Source: Burkholderiales bacterium (GTDB lineage: Bacteria > Pseudomonadota > Gammaproteobacteria > Burkholderiales > SG8-39). Taken from it: DNA of 44,419 bases. The notes under the pieces were generated by a model that did no database searches, had not been told where the DNA came from, and saw only the letters and a list, made by a program, of their open reading frames with translations. Below are positions 43,621-44,419 of the stretch, piece after piece (the stretch's first letter is position 1; each line of letters starts with the position of its first letter). The stretch spans positions 1 to 44,419 of the forward strand of contig JACZJV010000170.1 in the NCBI GenBank assembly GCA_014860355.1, read 5' to 3'. A program made the translations under genes and the position numbers.

Positions 43621-43865
43621 GAATGGCCTTGCGGGCGGCTATTAAAAGATTGCACAAATGGAACTGCGCAATTCTCGCTAATCCTGCGCCTCAAGGACAG
43701 CGCTATCTTGACTTTGCTCAAGCGGGGCCGGGAAAGGCGATACGCCCAGGTTTGCGTGCGCAGGCGGGTCCCGCCCCGGACGCGGCGAGCGCTTGCTGAC
43801 CCGCCTCGCGCTTCGGAATTGGGTCCCGGGAGCTTGCTGCGAACAAGACGCCGGGTAGGGTGCAG

Positions 43866-44419
43866 CTAGCGCGAGGCCGAAGCGCTTTGCGGGATGTCGA
43901 AGCTTCCGCCTAGCGCCAGGTGCAGATTGACGCGCTGCACCAGCCGCTCGCTGCTTGCGCGCGTGAGCGCGGAGCGGGCCGCAGCTAGCGCCAGCGTCTG
44001 CTGCTGAACTGCGCGTTCATCCGCCGTGCCGACGCGAACGCGCACTCGCGCGAGTTCGAGGGCACGGTCGTTCTCGGCCACCGCAGCCTCGAGCACCTTC
44101 ACGCGCTCGGCGAGGTTGAACCCTGCCGACAGCGCATTCTCGACCTCCGCGAAAGCACGCGAACCGATGCGGCCGTAGTCGGCGACGGCCGCTTTCTGTT
44201 CCGCCGTGCGGATCTCCACCTGCGCCTTCAACGCGCCGCCAGTGAATATCGGAGCCGTGATGCCGGCGCCTAAGCTCCAGACCGGGTTGTCGCGGTCTTG
44301 CAGGATGAACAGCTCGCTCGAAATGCTGCTGACATTCGCAGAGAGCGAGATGCGGGGCAGCCGGGCCGCCCTGGCCTCGCCCACGAGATAGAACGCCGAG
44401 GCCACGCGTTGTTCGGCGG
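43866..44419 (-). CDS. TolC-family outer-membrane efflux protein, C-terminal part (cut by window edge)
   Basis: The frame is open to the right edge (codons for Ala-Glu-Gln-Arg precede the GTG at 44405), so the gene starts beyond the window and only about 184 residues are visible. Coiled-coil heptads typical of TolC-type tunnels are seen (RTAEQKAAVADYGRIGSRAF, AFAEVENALS, VLEAAVAENDRALELARVRV, VGTADERAVQQQTLALAAAR), with the outer-membrane strands in WSLGAGITAPIFTGG. It forms the outer channel of an RND- or ABC-type efflux pump. The C-terminus has only a short tail after the last helix. The 245 bp to the AsmA gene show no gene and only weak hairpins. Confidence 0.92.
   Translation of the reverse strand, partial: AEQRVASAFYLVGEARAARLPRISLSANVSSISSELFILQDRDNPVWSLGAGITAPIFTGGALKAQVEIRTAEQKAAVADYGRIGSRAFAEVENALSAGFNLAERVKVLEAAVAENDRALELARVRVRVGTADERAVQQQTLALAAARSALTRASSERLVQRVNLHLALGGSFDIPQSASASR

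Overview
The window is GC-rich, tightly packed chromosomal DNA. It most likely comes from a betaproteobacterium: a UbiH/COQ6-type ubiquinone hydroxylase sits next to a dsbC-like gene, MltA, HtpX and a TolC/AsmA envelope set are present, and a DUF3141 - phosphotransacetylase - acetate kinase cluster of a kind I know from that group is found here. This placement is inference from gene content; there is no rRNA gene to fix it. I see no insertion sequence, prophage, plasmid function or CRISPR array.

Layout. 1-3.2 kb: end of mltA (cut by the left edge), dsbC-like isomerase, FAD ubiquinone hydroxylase. 3.28-3.44 kb: a tRNA-Met(CAU) with its own strong promoter and a terminator hairpin. 3.6-5.5 kb: a divergent pair, HupE/UreJ-like membrane protein and DUF4198 periplasmic protein, whose start codons almost touch. 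5.6-8.2 kb: a large sensor-like fusion (metallo-beta-lactamase fold, two cyclic-nucleotide-binding folds, hemerythrin). 8.4-10.7 kb: a TIP30-like NAD(P)-binding protein, HtpX protease and a stand-alone cyclic-nucleotide-binding protein.

10.8-22.7 kb is a sugar cluster of nine genes, all on the minus strand. Read in transcription order it holds a GH63 glucosidase, a GH13 glycosidase, a zinc glucose-1-dehydrogenase, an exported lactonase, an aldose 1-epimerase, an aquaporin, a ROK glucokinase, glucose-6-phosphate isomerase and a 6-phosphogluconate dehydrogenase. Many junctions are 4-base start/stop overlaps. Together they would free glucose from an alpha-glucoside and feed it either into oxidation to gluconate or into phosphorylation and the hexose-phosphate pool.

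22.8-28.4 kb (minus strand) encodes a soluble iron-sulfur molybdoenzyme of three subunits: a catalytic Mo protein, a four-cluster ferredoxin subunit, and a 986-residue flavoprotein that joins a degenerate NuoF-like region to a GltD-like NAD(P)H oxidoreductase and a ferredoxin domain. A 471-bp spacer with several palindromes separates it from a divergent plus-strand operon at 28.9-36.0 kb: DUF3141 (PhaC-like alpha/beta hydrolase), phosphotransacetylase, acetate kinase, a 3'-terminal relic of fabI, a GNAT acetyltransferase, PPK2 polyphosphate kinase and an outer-membrane transporter-like protein.

36.0-44.4 kb (minus strand) is an envelope region: beta-carbonic anhydrase overlapping a membrane-anchored TAXI solute-binding protein, an MscS channel, a giant AsmA-family protein and the C-terminal part of a TolC-family protein that runs off the right edge.

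The observations most worth following are the MBL/cNMP/hemerythrin fusion, the anchorless molybdoenzyme with its tripartite flavoprotein, the nine-gene glucose cluster with a compartment mismatch, and the deletion that left only the tail of fabI between acetate kinase and the acetyltransferase.
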